Assembly (NCBI GenBank): GCA_030429585.1
Contig: JAUIEU010000001.1
Coordinates: 491,994-555,993, forward strand
Direction: 5' to 3'
DNA: 64,000 nucleotides
Origin: a bacterium
GTDB lineage: Bacteria; Cyanobacteriota; Vampirovibrionia; Vampirovibrionales; Vampirovibrionaceae
The position numbers were made by a program, and so were the translations under genes. The notes below the pieces were generated by a model that was not told the origin of the DNA, did no database searches, and was given only the letters and a program-made list of their open reading frames with translations. This document shows positions 24,751 through 34,600 of the stretch, one piece after another (position 1 is the stretch's first letter; each line of letters starts with the position of its first letter).

Positions 24751-26337
24751 ATGAGTTCTACGGATGTGATGGAAGCACCCAAGAGTGGTGGGTTTAGTCG
24801 GTTATTTCGCCGCAAAAATTTAGATAAAATTTTAGAGCAATCTCAAAACCAAGAGCACAGCCTTAAAAAAACCTTAGGCGCCTTCGATTTGGTTATTTTT
24901 GGTGTGGGCGCCATGATTGGGGCCGGCATTTTTGTACTAACGGGTGCTGCGGCAGCCGGCAGTGGCAGCAGTTTAGGGGCGGGCCCGGCGCTAACCCTTA
25001 GCTTTGTTATTACGGGCATGGTGTGTGCTTTTTGCGCTATGTGTTATAGCGAATTTGCCTCCATGGTGCCTATTTCTGGCTCGGCGTATACCTATACATT
25101 TTCTACCTTAGGCGAATTTGCCGCTTGGATTATCGGTTGGGCGCTAGTACTCGAGTATTCTGTGGGTAATATGGCGGTAGCCGTTGGCTGGACCGGTAGC
25201 ATTAAAGAGCTATTACATGCTAGCTTTGGCATTACTGTGCCACCGTGGATGGTGAACAACACAGTCAGTACCGTCCATAGTATGGAGGCCATAAAAAACC
25301 CAGATTTGCTGGTTAAGGCCATTCCGTTTACCTTCCCCTTCACGGATGTAAGCGAAATTCTGATTGTTCAAAAAGCTTTTAACTTGCCTGCATGCCTCAT
25401 TATTTTATGCGTGACCTGGCTGCTGGTGCGCGGCGTTAGCGAAAGTGCCAAAACCGCCGCTGTAATGGTATTTATTAAAACCGCCGTAGTGCTGCTATTT
25501 ATTGTAATGAGTGGCTGGTTTTTGTTTGGTGGCGGCAATATGCACGTGCTGCACACCAACTGGTTTGCCGATGGCTGGAATACCTTTGCCCCCAATGGGT
25601 GGAAGGGTATTATTACCGGCGCATCCCTAATTTTCTTTGCCTACATTGGTTTTGATGCGGTATCCACCGCAGCAGAAGAAACCAAGAATCCGCAAAAAGA
25701 TATCCCTATTGGGATTATTGGTTCGCTGATTATTTGTACCTTACTGTACATTTTAGTTACTGCAGCCATTACCGCCATTGTTCCTTTGGATCAAATCAAC
25801 ACCGAAGCTGCCGTGGTGGGTGCCATGTACAGCATGGGTATCGAGTGGGCCTCCATTATTATTAGCCTAGGTGCTATTGCCGGCCTAACCAGCGTGTTGT
25901 TGGTACTGCAAATGGGCGGAACCCGCGTGTTTTATGCCATTGCCCGAGATGGCTTGCTACCTAAGCTGCTATCCAAGGTTCATCCAAAATTCCAAACGCC
26001 CCACGTGTGCACCATTATTACGGGCGTCTTTGTGGCTATCGGCGCTGGCTTGTTGCCCATTAACTTGCTTGCCGAAATGTGTAATATCGGTACGCTCGGC
26101 GCATTCTTGGTGGTGTGCTTGGGCGTGATGTTGCTTCGCTTTACGGACCCTAACCGTCCTCGGCCTTTCCGCACCCCGATGGGCTTAACCTTCCCAATTT
26201 TGGGTATTATTGGTTGCCTGGTGGTTATGAGTGGTCTGCCGCTCACCACATGGGTGGTTACCATTGGCTGGTTTATTATCGGCATGGTCATTTACTTTGG
26301 CTACAGCTACCGTATGCCCATTAAGGAAGACGCTTAA
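24751..26337 (+). CDS. APC-superfamily amino acid permease
   Basis: The 528-residue transporter has 12 predicted spans. The first span carries GVGAMIGAGIFVLTG, the APC substrate-site motif, at about 51-66. FFAYIGFDAVSTAAEETKNPQKDIP, after about residue 295, is typical of the cationic amino acid transporter branch. The N-terminal 45 residues are basic and cytoplasmic (RLFRRKNLDKILEQ). The substrate cannot be read from sequence; lysine or arginine uptake is plausible. The start is ATG with no strong ribosome-binding site. Confidence 0.9.
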   Translation: MSSTDVMEAPKSGGFSRLFRRKNLDKILEQSQNQEHSLKKTLGAFDLVIFGVGAMIGAGIFVLTGAAAAGSGSSLGAGPALTLSFVITGMVCAFCAMCYSEFASMVPISGSAYTYTFSTLGEFAAWIIGWALVLEYSVGNMAVAVGWTGSIKELLHASFGITVPPWMVNNTVSTVHSMEAIKNPDLLVKAIPFTFPFTDVSEILIVQKAFNLPACLIILCVTWLLVRGVSESAKTAAVMVFIKTAVVLLFIVMSGWFLFGGGNMHVLHTNWFADGWNTFAPNGWKGIITGASLIFFAYIGFDAVSTAAEETKNPQKDIPIGIIGSLIICTLLYILVTAAITAIVPLDQINTEAAVVGAMYSMGIEWASIIISLGAIAGLTSVLLVLQMGGTRVFYAIARDGLLPKLLSKVHPKFQTPHVCTIITGVFVAIGAGLLPINLLAEMCNIGTLGAFLVVCLGVMLLRFTDPNRPRPFRTPMGLTFPILGIIGCLVVMSGLPLTTWVVTIGWFIIGMVIYFGYSYRMPIKEDA

Positions 26338-26355
26338 TAAGTCAGTTGATGCTTG

Positions 26356-26715
26356 ATGAATGACTTACGTCCAGATATCTTTCGGCAGCGCCTGTTAATT
26401 GAAGCCAACACCGATGGCGAAACCTATACGCCTGAACGGGTAAAAGCGTTGTTGTTGGATTTGGCGGCAACGCTGGAATTACAAACTTATGGCGAGCCAA
26501 TCGTTCACTATACTAGTGGTGTAGGTAAGGCAGAAAACCAAGGCTATGATGCTTTTTTACCGCTGATCGACAGTGGGATTGCTTTGTATGTTTGGGAATC
26601 AACGCAATTTGTTTCTTTCGTTTTGTATACCTGCAAAGCTTTTTCTTCGGAAAAGGCGATACAATGGGTTGAAACAACCCTTAATACTACGGAAATCGAA
26701 AGCCACGCTTTTTAG
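26356..26715 (+). CDS. S-adenosylmethionine decarboxylase-like small protein
   Basis: The 119-residue protein resembles the SpeD fold in its second half: SGIALYVWESTQFVSFVLYT, then CKAFSSEKAIQWVETTL. SpeD proteins have a similar strand (SGxxIHTWPExxFASVDIYTC) at this position. The ESHIS-type autoprocessing serine that makes the pyruvoyl cofactor is not recognisable: the expected segment reads AFLPLIDSGIALYVWE. A paralogue that lacks decarboxylase activity is therefore likely. The ATG at 26356 directly follows a TTG in frame. rimI starts 2 bp after the stop. Confidence 0.4.
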   Translation: MNDLRPDIFRQRLLIEANTDGETYTPERVKALLLDLAATLELQTYGEPIVHYTSGVGKAENQGYDAFLPLIDSGIALYVWESTQFVSFVLYTCKAFSSEKAIQWVETTLNTTEIESHAF

Positions 26716-26717
26716 TC

Positions 26718-27320
26718 ATGTCGGATCAGCCTTCATCATCGCCAGAGAGAACCACGATTGCTATGGCCAATTGCCGCATTCGGCGCTTGCGCGATGATGA
26801 CATTGCCCCAGCCACTGGGGGCGGCATTATGGCCATTGAGTCCGTGTCTTTTGGCGAGCACCATTGGTCGCCCCAATCCTTTAAAACGGAGCTGAACAAT
26901 AACCACGGCCGCTACTTTGTATTAGTAGATAGCGATAACACGGTACTGGGCTATTGTGGCCTGTGGTTAGTGGTAGACGAAGGCCATATAACCACGGTGG
27001 CCATTGACCCGGCCTTTCGGGGTAATGCCTTAGGCGAAGTAATGCTAGTGCATATGCTGGATTACTGCATGGGTAAAACCATCCACACCTTAACGTTAGA
27101 GGTGCGCACCAGTAACCATGCCGCCCAAAACCTGTATTATAAGTATGGGTTCACGTCTCAGGGGCTGCGCAAAAAGTATTACCAAGATACCCGCGAAGAT
27201 GCCTTGATTATGACGACGCCGGATATTTTAACGGACGAGTACCGCACCTTATTTAAAAAACAGCGCGCCGTGTTACTGACACGACTAGGTAGTTTGCCGG
27301 CTGGCACGGGAGAAGGGTAA
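26718..27320 (+). CDS. rimI: ribosomal-protein-alanine N-acetyltransferase RimI-like
   Basis: The 200-residue GNAT protein acetylates the N-terminus of a ribosomal protein (S18 in E. coli). ITTVAIDPAFRGNALGEVML is the acetyl-CoA-binding motif A (R-G-x-x-x-G). LTLEVRTSNHAAQNLYYKYGF is the RimI signature, including the NxxAxxLYxxxGF pattern. The N-terminal 15 residues are polar and may not be translated, since an internal ATG (MANCRIRR) is possible. It is part of the 26356-28629 gene string. Confidence 0.85.
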   Translation: MSDQPSSSPERTTIAMANCRIRRLRDDDIAPATGGGIMAIESVSFGEHHWSPQSFKTELNNNHGRYFVLVDSDNTVLGYCGLWLVVDEGHITTVAIDPAFRGNALGEVMLVHMLDYCMGKTIHTLTLEVRTSNHAAQNLYYKYGFTSQGLRKKYYQDTREDALIMTTPDILTDEYRTLFKKQRAVLLTRLGSLPAGTGEG

Positions 27321-27324
27321 ACGC

Positions 27325-28629
27325 ATGGCAGATTCTCGATTTACCAAGCCCCAATCCCCAGCCCCTACGTTACCTGGCGAGCCCTTGGCCAACCCAACGG
27401 CTACGACCCCGTTGATTGATTTGCCGGATGCCGCGCGTGTGTCTGAAGTAACGCCGCCGGTAAAGCAGGCCTTGCCAACAGATAAGCAATTGCTAAAAGA
27501 GGCTAGTAACACCAAGCAAACAAAGCCAAAACCCGGTGCTTCATCCAAAAAACTACCGAAGAATCTGTCTGGCGCTAAGGCGGCCAAGGGCCGTATACCT
27601 GCCCGCGGCGTTCGGGAGCCCCAGGTAATACCCCAAACATCTGCGGAAAGAGCCCGTCCAAAGCAGTCGTGGGCAACATGCTCGGCGGCGTGGACGCCGC
27701 TGCCACTAGCCAGTCCTTTAACCTGGGGGCTGTTGGCCATTGCAGCCATCGGCTACGTGGTAGCCTTATGGTTGGCAGCCCCTGTTCCGCCGGTGGCCAA
27801 CCCCTTGGTAGAACCTTTGCTGGGGGCTCCGTTAAGCCCTACCTACTTGCCTGGCGATGCCTTGCCGCCCCCTGTTACCTATGTGCCTGCGTTGGCCAGT
27901 TTGGTGCTGGGCACTGCTGTGTTTGGCCCGCGCCCCATGGTGTGGGTGTTGGGGGTAACGCTACTGGCCCAGTGGGTGTTTGGGGTGCCGTTATATGCCA
28001 ATATGGGCTCTGTGCCGCAGGGTGCCATTGGCCCTACGTGGGGCTATGTGGTTGGTTTGTGGGCGGCGATTGCCTTGGCGGGGCAAGGCCTGTGCCAACC
28101 CGCAGGCCAGGGCAACCCTGTAACGATGGCACGATCACGCAGCTGGTGGCCTTTTACGGTGCAATCATCGGCAGGGCAAGTGATACGGCAAAAAAAGGAA
28201 TCGCGGCGGAGTACCTTACTGGCCAAAAAGCAGGCTGCCCGCGCGGCCCAGGCCAAGCCGTTTTGGCAGCAAGGCATGCTAAGGGTGTGGCATATTATTC
28301 AGCAAACCAGCGCAAAGATTCTTCAAGGCGGTCAATGGCTAGGTCGCGTGTTCTGGCAACGGTACCAGCCCCCTATGGTAACCCCTTTGCCTACATGGGC
28401 CTGGGTAGCCCAACTGGTATGGGCTAGCGTTATTTCCGTGGGGGCAGCCCATGCGTTGGGCACCCTTGGATTAATGGCCTGGCTAGGCTGGCAGGGTATC
28501 CCTACGGTGGCGTGGGATGCCTGGTTATTGTGGCCGTTAAACGCCGCCCTGTATGACATCCCTATTGCGGTGGCGTTACTAATGTTTGTGCGGCCGTGCC
28601 GCGCTGCTCTTCGCTGGCTACTGTATTAA
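27325..28629 (+). CDS. BioY-like membrane protein with long N-terminus and internal basic insert
   Basis: The 434-residue protein has a polar Pro/Lys-rich N-terminus (1-125), then about six membrane spans in two blocks. Block one ends FGVPLYANMGSVPQGAIGPT with WGYVVGLW, strongly reminiscent of the BioY segment GLPVFAxxxGGxxxxxGPTxGY. Block two includes AAHALGTLGLMAWLGWQ and ends near ALYDIPIAVALLMFVRPCR, in the place of the BioY C-terminal span. Between them lie about 100 residues of basic cytoplasmic sequence. BioY is the biotin S-component of ECF transporters and is usually about 190 residues. The relationship is by eye only. It starts 4 bp after rimI. Confidence 0.4.
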   Translation: MADSRFTKPQSPAPTLPGEPLANPTATTPLIDLPDAARVSEVTPPVKQALPTDKQLLKEASNTKQTKPKPGASSKKLPKNLSGAKAAKGRIPARGVREPQVIPQTSAERARPKQSWATCSAAWTPLPLASPLTWGLLAIAAIGYVVALWLAAPVPPVANPLVEPLLGAPLSPTYLPGDALPPPVTYVPALASLVLGTAVFGPRPMVWVLGVTLLAQWVFGVPLYANMGSVPQGAIGPTWGYVVGLWAAIALAGQGLCQPAGQGNPVTMARSRSWWPFTVQSSAGQVIRQKKESRRSTLLAKKQAARAAQAKPFWQQGMLRVWHIIQQTSAKILQGGQWLGRVFWQRYQPPMVTPLPTWAWVAQLVWASVISVGAAHALGTLGLMAWLGWQGIPTVAWDAWLLWPLNAALYDIPIAVALLMFVRPCRAALRWLLY

Positions 28630-28650
28630 TGCCCTTGGTTTAAGGCATTA
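28627..28650 (+). terminator. hairpin at the end of the rimI gene string
   Basis: TAATGCC and GGCATTA form a 7-bp stem that includes the stop codon of the BioY-like gene. Only TAAAT follows, so termination efficiency is uncertain. The convergent rpsA gene could also use it. Confidence 0.4.
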
Positions 28651-28742
28651 TAAATCGGCAAAGCTATATTGTTAAGCGCCTGTAATTGATAGCATCGTCA
28701 CTAAAGAGTAACGAGCCCAATCATGTGAGAAACGAATGCGGC

Positions 28743-29933
28743 TTATTCAGCGGCAGCTACTTCTTCCACGTCAGCCTCAGGGGCCACAGCATCGTCGCTA
28801 TTGTTGGCAACATCAGCGCTTGGGGTGTCTTCGCCACTAAAGCTTAGGGCAATCCGACGCTCTTCTGGCGAGAATTTGCTGATTTGAACCACGATACGAT
28901 CGTTTTGTTTAAGTTGTTTGCTTAGGCGGTGCTCTTCGTCGGTCAGCTCTTTGCTTGGCAGCAAGGCTTCCACACCAGGGAACACTTCTACAAAGGCGCC
29001 AAAGTGCTTAATGCGAGTAATGGTGCCTTCAACTTCATCGCCTAAGCCCAGTTCGTTGCCCACTAAGGTCCAGGGGTCTTCGTACTGGCTTTTAACGGAA
29101 AGGCTGACGCGCTGGCGTTCTGGGTCTACCCCGATTACTTCCACGCGAACTTTATCGCCAATGTTATAAATATCAGAAGGATGCTCTACCCAGCGCCAAG
29201 ACATTTGGGATAGAGGCAGTAAGCCATCCACGCCGCCTAGGTCGACAAAGGCGCCAAAATCGGTCAGGCGAACCACTTGGCCTTCTACCAAGGTACCTTC
29301 GTCTAGGGTGTCAAAGATGTCTTTGCGTTGCTCGGCCAGTTGCTCATTTACCACTTTTTTGTGGCTCATAATCAAGTTGTTGTTTTGTGGCTCAATGCTT
29401 AAGATTTTGAGGGGGATTTCTTTGCCAATCAGGTCATCAATGCCATCACGAAGGCGCAGGTGGCTGGCGGGCACAAAGCCGCGGATGCCTTTAGCATCAA
29501 CGAGAACCCCACCTTTTACCGTGTTGGTAATGGTGCAGCTAATCACATCGCCCTTGTCGGCAATCTCTTGTAAATCTTCCCAGCTGCGGGCTTGGGCCAC
29601 GCGCTTGCGAGAGACGATAATACGCTCGTCGCTTTCGTTAAACCGAAGGACGTAAACGTCAATCTTTTCGCCAATCGGCAGTAATTCTTCTATGTTGGTG
29701 TCCCGGTTGTCGCTGACTTCTCGTTTGGGGAGAAGGGCCATGCTTTTGGCGCCAATATCCACGGCGACCCCATTGTTCTCAAACCCGGTAACCACAGCAC
29801 CGACGATATCCGCGCGGTCAAACTTATGGTCGTAGGTTTCCAGTAAGGTTTCAAACTCCTGGGCAAGAGGGTTATTTTCGGTGGACTCGGTTTCCTCCAG
29901 ATTGAGCCGAGCCTTTTTGTTGGCGGCTGACAT
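28743..29933 (-). CDS. rpsA: 30S ribosomal protein S1 (four-repeat form)
   Basis: The 396-residue protein delivers mRNA to the ribosome. Four S1 repeats can be seen, beginning near GAVVTGFENNGVAVDIGAKS, VISCTITNTVKGGVLVDAKG, GQVVRLTDFGAFVDLGGVDG and GTITRIKHFGAFVEVFPGVE. The third and fourth carry the strongest RNA-binding FGAFV motifs. E. coli S1 has six repeats; short forms occur in Cyanobacteria and Gram-positives. The C-terminus is acidic. The second of two in-frame ATGs (29933) was chosen, because AAGGA directly abuts the first and is 12 bases from the second. Confidence 0.92.
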   Translation of the reverse strand: MSAANKKARLNLEETESTENNPLAQEFETLLETYDHKFDRADIVGAVVTGFENNGVAVDIGAKSMALLPKREVSDNRDTNIEELLPIGEKIDVYVLRFNESDERIIVSRKRVAQARSWEDLQEIADKGDVISCTITNTVKGGVLVDAKGIRGFVPASHLRLRDGIDDLIGKEIPLKILSIEPQNNNLIMSHKKVVNEQLAEQRKDIFDTLDEGTLVEGQVVRLTDFGAFVDLGGVDGLLPLSQMSWRWVEHPSDIYNIGDKVRVEVIGVDPERQRVSLSVKSQYEDPWTLVGNELGLGDEVEGTITRIKHFGAFVEVFPGVEALLPSKELTDEEHRLSKQLKQNDRIVVQISKFSPEERRIALSFSGEDTPSADVANNSDDAVAPEADVEEVAAAE

Positions 29934-30369
29934 GGGTGGGGGCATTCCTTAGAATATAACAGTGACAGGGTTAAAACCCGTACAAAGGTGTCTTGGGGAT
30001 TCAACAGGAAGGGGGAGTATCCGTATCCCTTACCATTGAAAATAAAGACATTATCATTGTAGCGAACTTTGCCAAAAGATGCTACCGGTAACGGGTAAAA
30101 GCCTTGTTTAGGGGCTAACTAGGTAACAGTATGGCGTTATTCGCCGGGTTCACATAGCGAAGCGTATTGATGATGGTAACGTTTTGTTACATCACCACCG
30201 ACAATAGGCTAGCCTTACCATACGGGGTTGAGGTGATGCCTGCAATTGTTTTATCAATTTATCCCCTATTCAAAGGAGGGTTAGCCCCTTGGTTTGGCTG
30301 CCATACCTGTAACAGGTACCGACTAAGGGCTAGCCAGTACCTGCGCTTGTTGGGTGCCTTGCCTGTGCA
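29934..30369. other. intergenic region between the sigma factor gene and rpsA
   Basis: This 436-bp gap should contain the sigma gene terminator and the rpsA promoter, both on the minus strand. Visible structures are a GTAAC-GTTTT-GTTAC dyad at about 30177-30191 and an imperfect pair of GGTTAGCCCCTT and AAGGGCTAGCC near 30279 and 30326. I see no convincing ORF and no recognisable small RNA. Confidence 0.4.
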
Positions 30370-31332
30370 TTATGCAGAGAGTGCCTTTTTTAGCTTGCTT
30401 AGAGCACGCTTTTCCGCTTTGCGTATGGCTTCTCGGCTAACGTTGTAGTGCTGGCCAATGGCGTGTAAGGGTTCGGGTATGGTGGTGCCGGTGGTAAATC
30501 GCTGCTGTTGGGGGCTGCCCGCGTCAGTGTAGGTGATAATATCGATGCCGAAGTGGCGCTTTAAAATATCTTGTTCTTTTGGGTTAAGCGCCGTGTGGAA
30601 GGCCTGCGCCAGTTGGGCTGATTGCTGGTTGGCACTGGCCACGTCGGCCAGGGGGCAGGATGGGTCGGCCAGTTGAATGGGGGCCATATCATCGTTGTGG
30701 TGGGTGGCCATGCCGGATTCGATGGAAATGGCACGCTCTTGGATGCCCATTAGATTCATTACTTTTTGGGGGCTCCAGGCTAGGGCGCTGGCAAGCTGAG
30801 GAATGGTAGGCGCTTTGCCGTGGGTATCAATGTGATCCGCCTGGGCGCGCTTTAGGGTGTTAAGGTGGGTAAGGGCGTTGCCAGGCACTCGGTATGGCCT
30901 GTGTACACCCTGCATGTGGGTTTGCATGGCTTGGTATATCCACCAGGTGGCATAGGTGCTTAGTTTTATGTTGCGGCTGGGGTCAAATTTATCTATGGCG
31001 TGGATAAGGGCCGCGTTGCCTTCCTGGATGAGATCCGTCATTTCGCCCCGGTGTTGGGGGTATTGGTAGAGCCATTTGTTGGCAATGGCCACCACTAACC
31101 GTAAATTTGCCTGAATGAGTTTTTCTCGGCTGGTGTGGTTACCGGCTTGGGCGTCTTTGGCCAGTTGTTGCTCTTGTTGGCGGGTTAAAATTCTGGTATC
31201 CAGCTCCCGTAGTTCGATTAGGTAAGGTATGGCGTCGCCCCCGCCCATGTGGTTGTAGCTTGCCCCTTGGGCTAGTACTCGCTTGCCTGCGCCAAATGTT
31301 GTTCCTGGTGTATTCGTTGTGGTTGTTGTCAT
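30370..31332 (-). CDS. RNA polymerase sigma-70 family factor
   Basis: The 320-residue factor has region 1.2 (DAIPYLIELRELDTRILTRQ), region 2 (LIQANLRLVVAIANKWLYQ, then IDKFDPSRNIKLSTYATWWI, which covers the -10 recognition helix), region 3 and region 4. The region 4.2 helix-turn-helix is HYNVSREAIRKAEKRALSKL. It lacks the long RpoD N-terminus, so it is an alternative group 2/3 type factor. Region 4.1 has an unusual insert (ITYTDAGSPQQQRFTTGTTI). The N-terminus contains TTFGAGKRV, resembling the leader motif of the orphans here. GGAGGG precedes the ATG. It diverges from the large calcium-binding-type gene, which it may control. Confidence 0.88.
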   Translation of the reverse strand: MTTTTTNTPGTTFGAGKRVLAQGASYNHMGGGDAIPYLIELRELDTRILTRQQEQQLAKDAQAGNHTSREKLIQANLRLVVAIANKWLYQYPQHRGEMTDLIQEGNAALIHAIDKFDPSRNIKLSTYATWWIYQAMQTHMQGVHRPYRVPGNALTHLNTLKRAQADHIDTHGKAPTIPQLASALAWSPQKVMNLMGIQERAISIESGMATHHNDDMAPIQLADPSCPLADVASANQQSAQLAQAFHTALNPKEQDILKRHFGIDIITYTDAGSPQQQRFTTGTTIPEPLHAIGQHYNVSREAIRKAEKRALSKLKKALSA

Positions 31333-31676
31333 GCACGTAACCCTCCGTTGTTGTGTGGTGACTGTACCCAGGCTGGAGACATGATTAACAGCAATAACAA
31401 GTTACCCTTACGTGGCATTGCCTAAGGGGCTGATAGCACAGCGTAGGCACCGGTTCCATCCGGTGCAGGTGGTGTATGCCCGTTTGTGTTGTTGTTAATT
31501 TCCCAATAACCCAGATAAAACAAATATACCACATTTGTCGTATATATATACTTTATATATAAATAATGTTACAAAAAACCGTGGTTTCGTAACATTTCTA
31601 AATATTACAGACAGGTGTCCGATACCCACCGTACTACACGTTTTTTTTACGCCATCTATCTTTGGGGACTATCACT
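31333..31676. promoter_or_regulatory. divergent regulatory region between sigma factor and large surface-type gene
   Basis: This 344-bp region must hold two promoters. GCACCGG-TTCCAT-CCGGTGC at 31447-31466 is a perfect 7-bp hairpin. ATGTTAC and GTAACAT at 31566-31595 are the arms of a longer imperfect dyad with inner AAAACC/GGTTT pairing. Between them lies a very AT-rich stretch containing the palindrome GTATATATATAC. These look like operator and promoter elements; no ORF is present. Confidence 0.5.
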
Positions 31677-34600
31677 ATGTCTATAGGATCTTCTGTTAAC
31701 TCAGGTAAATCTTACCCGTGGAGCAAAACTAATACGCAAACGACAACGACGCGTAATGCCAAAACGGCATCTAACACTACTACCACGACAGCTACTGCAG
31801 CAGCTACACCGCCACCTGTTATTACCCCAGGGTCTGGTGTTGCCCACCCTAATGGTTTAACGGAAGTGGCTACTTATTCTGCCCAAGGTAAATCTTTAAT
31901 TCATCTCACCACCCCTGGTGGTAAGGATGTGTATTTTGCAGGCCCAGCAACGGGGTTGCAAAATGTAGACCCTATTGCGTTACCCGCTGCTATTGTGGCC
32001 GGCATTGATAATCACCCAGGTAGTGCCCCGTTTATTGTGGACCGCTTTGATACCCCAGAAAACCCTTATGGCAATGGAACAGCGAGTACGTTGGTTAATT
32101 TTCTTATTCCAGGGTCTATTGATTTAAATCAAGCTAACAGTCATTTCATGGTGGTTCAAAATCACCCTAATGATACTAACCCTAATGACTTTTTTAGTTA
32201 TGATTATCAGCCTAACCAAGGGTACCGTTATCGTAATGGTGCGGGCAATTCGGCAGCACCTATAATCGGTGGTACTGTTCCTGGTACAGTAGGGCGCCGT
32301 TATATTTACCAAGTGAATAATGGCGGTACCATCCAATTTGGCACCGGGCAGCAAAGCCAGTTCTTTTACGACCAAACTGCCGCCCAAACCTTTGCCCAGG
32401 CCAATAACGGCACGGTAAAACCCGGCGTGGTAGAAACCCACCCGACCCCTGTAATGCCTGATGACTTTACTAATACCTTCCAACCTAATGGCTGGAGCAT
32501 TAGCAATATATTAACCAGCTGGGTAGCCACTAACCTGAATAATATTTTAGAAGGTTCCACTGAGTATAACCAGTATATTAACAACCCAGAGTACCAATGG
32601 GTGCAAACTGGTATTCGCCAAGTACTCGTTTCTAGCGGTACGGATGAACAAACCTGGAATGGGCTAAGTGCTGCTGCTAAAGATGCCTTGGTAGCCCAGC
32701 ATGGTGAGCCGCCTCTTATTGTTACCTCGAATCAGGTGCAAATTGGCACCAACACGGTTACTTACAATAATGGCGAAACCCTGGCCAAAGATTCTGCCCA
32801 ATATCTAGACCTGGTGAACAATGGGTGGACGCCCAAGTACTCGCATACGGTACAAGGCACGGCCACGACTGTAACCCTGGGTGAATTAACCCCAGAGCAA
32901 ATTGCCAACTACCAGGCCGACCCAACGACCTATAAAAACTTCCGTATTATAGATTACCGTGAAGAAAACCATCCAGGCGATACCACCACGTATACCAAGT
33001 ATTACAACAACCCAGTGGTGGGCACCTTAATTGCTGGTATGAATGCCGATGATGATGGTGTACTCACTGGTGCCGAACTATCTGCCATTTACAACGACCC
33101 GAAATACTGTATTGATGACATCCACACCAAGGGTACGTTAGCGGATGGTGTTACGGCTGTTACAGACCATGAAAACTGCGACTTTGATGATACCTATGTG
33201 GCAGGCGACCCGTATTCGGGTGGTATGGATACCGCTTACGCGGCGACCGAGTTTATGCCAGGTACCCAAAAAGCTTATGTAATGGCTAAAAACGAGAGCG
33301 AAGGCAATTTTAGCTTTCAGCTCAACGGTCAGGCATCAGAAATTAATGACCACCAGCCTGTCGGCGTGGCCTTTACCCAGTACAACCATATGTTGGAAAC
33401 CTCTGATGGTAGTAAAACCAACATTTTATTTGATGACGGCCTAATTTATGTGACGGAAAATGCCGGCACCGCGAATGAAACCGTTGTTACCCTGGATGCT
33501 GCTGCCGGTGACTTGCCATATGCCGTGTACGACCCCGCCTTTCCTAACGCCCCGGTATATGAGCTAACCGTTAATGCCGCCAATGGCGCCGGTAAAGATG
33601 GTGCTACGGAACAACGCGTATACGCTAAAATGGTATCCTTACCAGAACAAGCCATTATTGATGACTTGGTATCTAAGGGTATACCTTTAGATAAAATTTA
33701 TTCTGAAGCAGGCACGGTTGAAATGAGCATTGGTGTCCGTGCCGTTACCGAAGAAGGCGGCGATGCGTACGGTAAATCCTTAGGTGGTGCTGCTGTTAAA
33801 GGCCAGCTTGCCGATGGTATTTTAGATACTTGGTATGACATCCACATCTTAGAAGATGAATGTGTAGAGCATACCTATACCGTAACTACCGATCCAACGT
33901 GCGATAAATTCCCGATTTACGGGTATGACGAGTGCGATGAGATTGAGATGTACGAGTTTTGTAAAGACGAACCCGTTTATGAAACCCAGTACGATGTGAC
34001 GCTACCGGCCACCGATGCGGTATACGAAGATGTGCCGGAAGGTAAATTCTTAAAGAAAGAAATTGAATACGAAATTAGCCGCACGGAATATGAAGTATGC
34101 TACGGCGAAGACTTTGATGTGAACTGCTTTACGGCGGGTTCTATCTCTCCCTTGGCGCTGGATTTAAACGGTAATGGGGTTACCACTACCAACAACGTTT
34201 GGCAAAATTTTGACCTAGATGGCAGTGGCCAGGCTAAAAACTGGAATGCGAGCCTAGACCTAGGCGATGGCTGGTTAGTTTGGGATAAAAATGCCGACGG
34301 TGTAATGAATAACGGCACCGAGCTGTTTGGTAATGTAACTGGCGGCGGTAGTTACCCCGATGGTTTGGCAGCTCTTCGTGATTTTGCTGAACAAGGCTTG
34401 GTAAATTCCACGGCAGATGGGGTGCTCTCTTTAGTAGAGCTACAAACCCTAGAAGCGAACAGTAATCTTCGTATCCAAGTTACAGATCCGCAAGGTAACC
34501 CACAATTGGTGGCACCCACCAGCTTAGGCATTACAGAGATCAATGTGTATGCCGACCCGAATCGTCAACCCTTTGTGGATGCCAATAATGTTGTCCATAA

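Noticed and set aside
27669-28427. 252-codon ORF overlapping the BioY-like gene
   Set aside because: It is an alternative frame on the same strand, with no family signal, while the chosen frame has coherent membrane spans.
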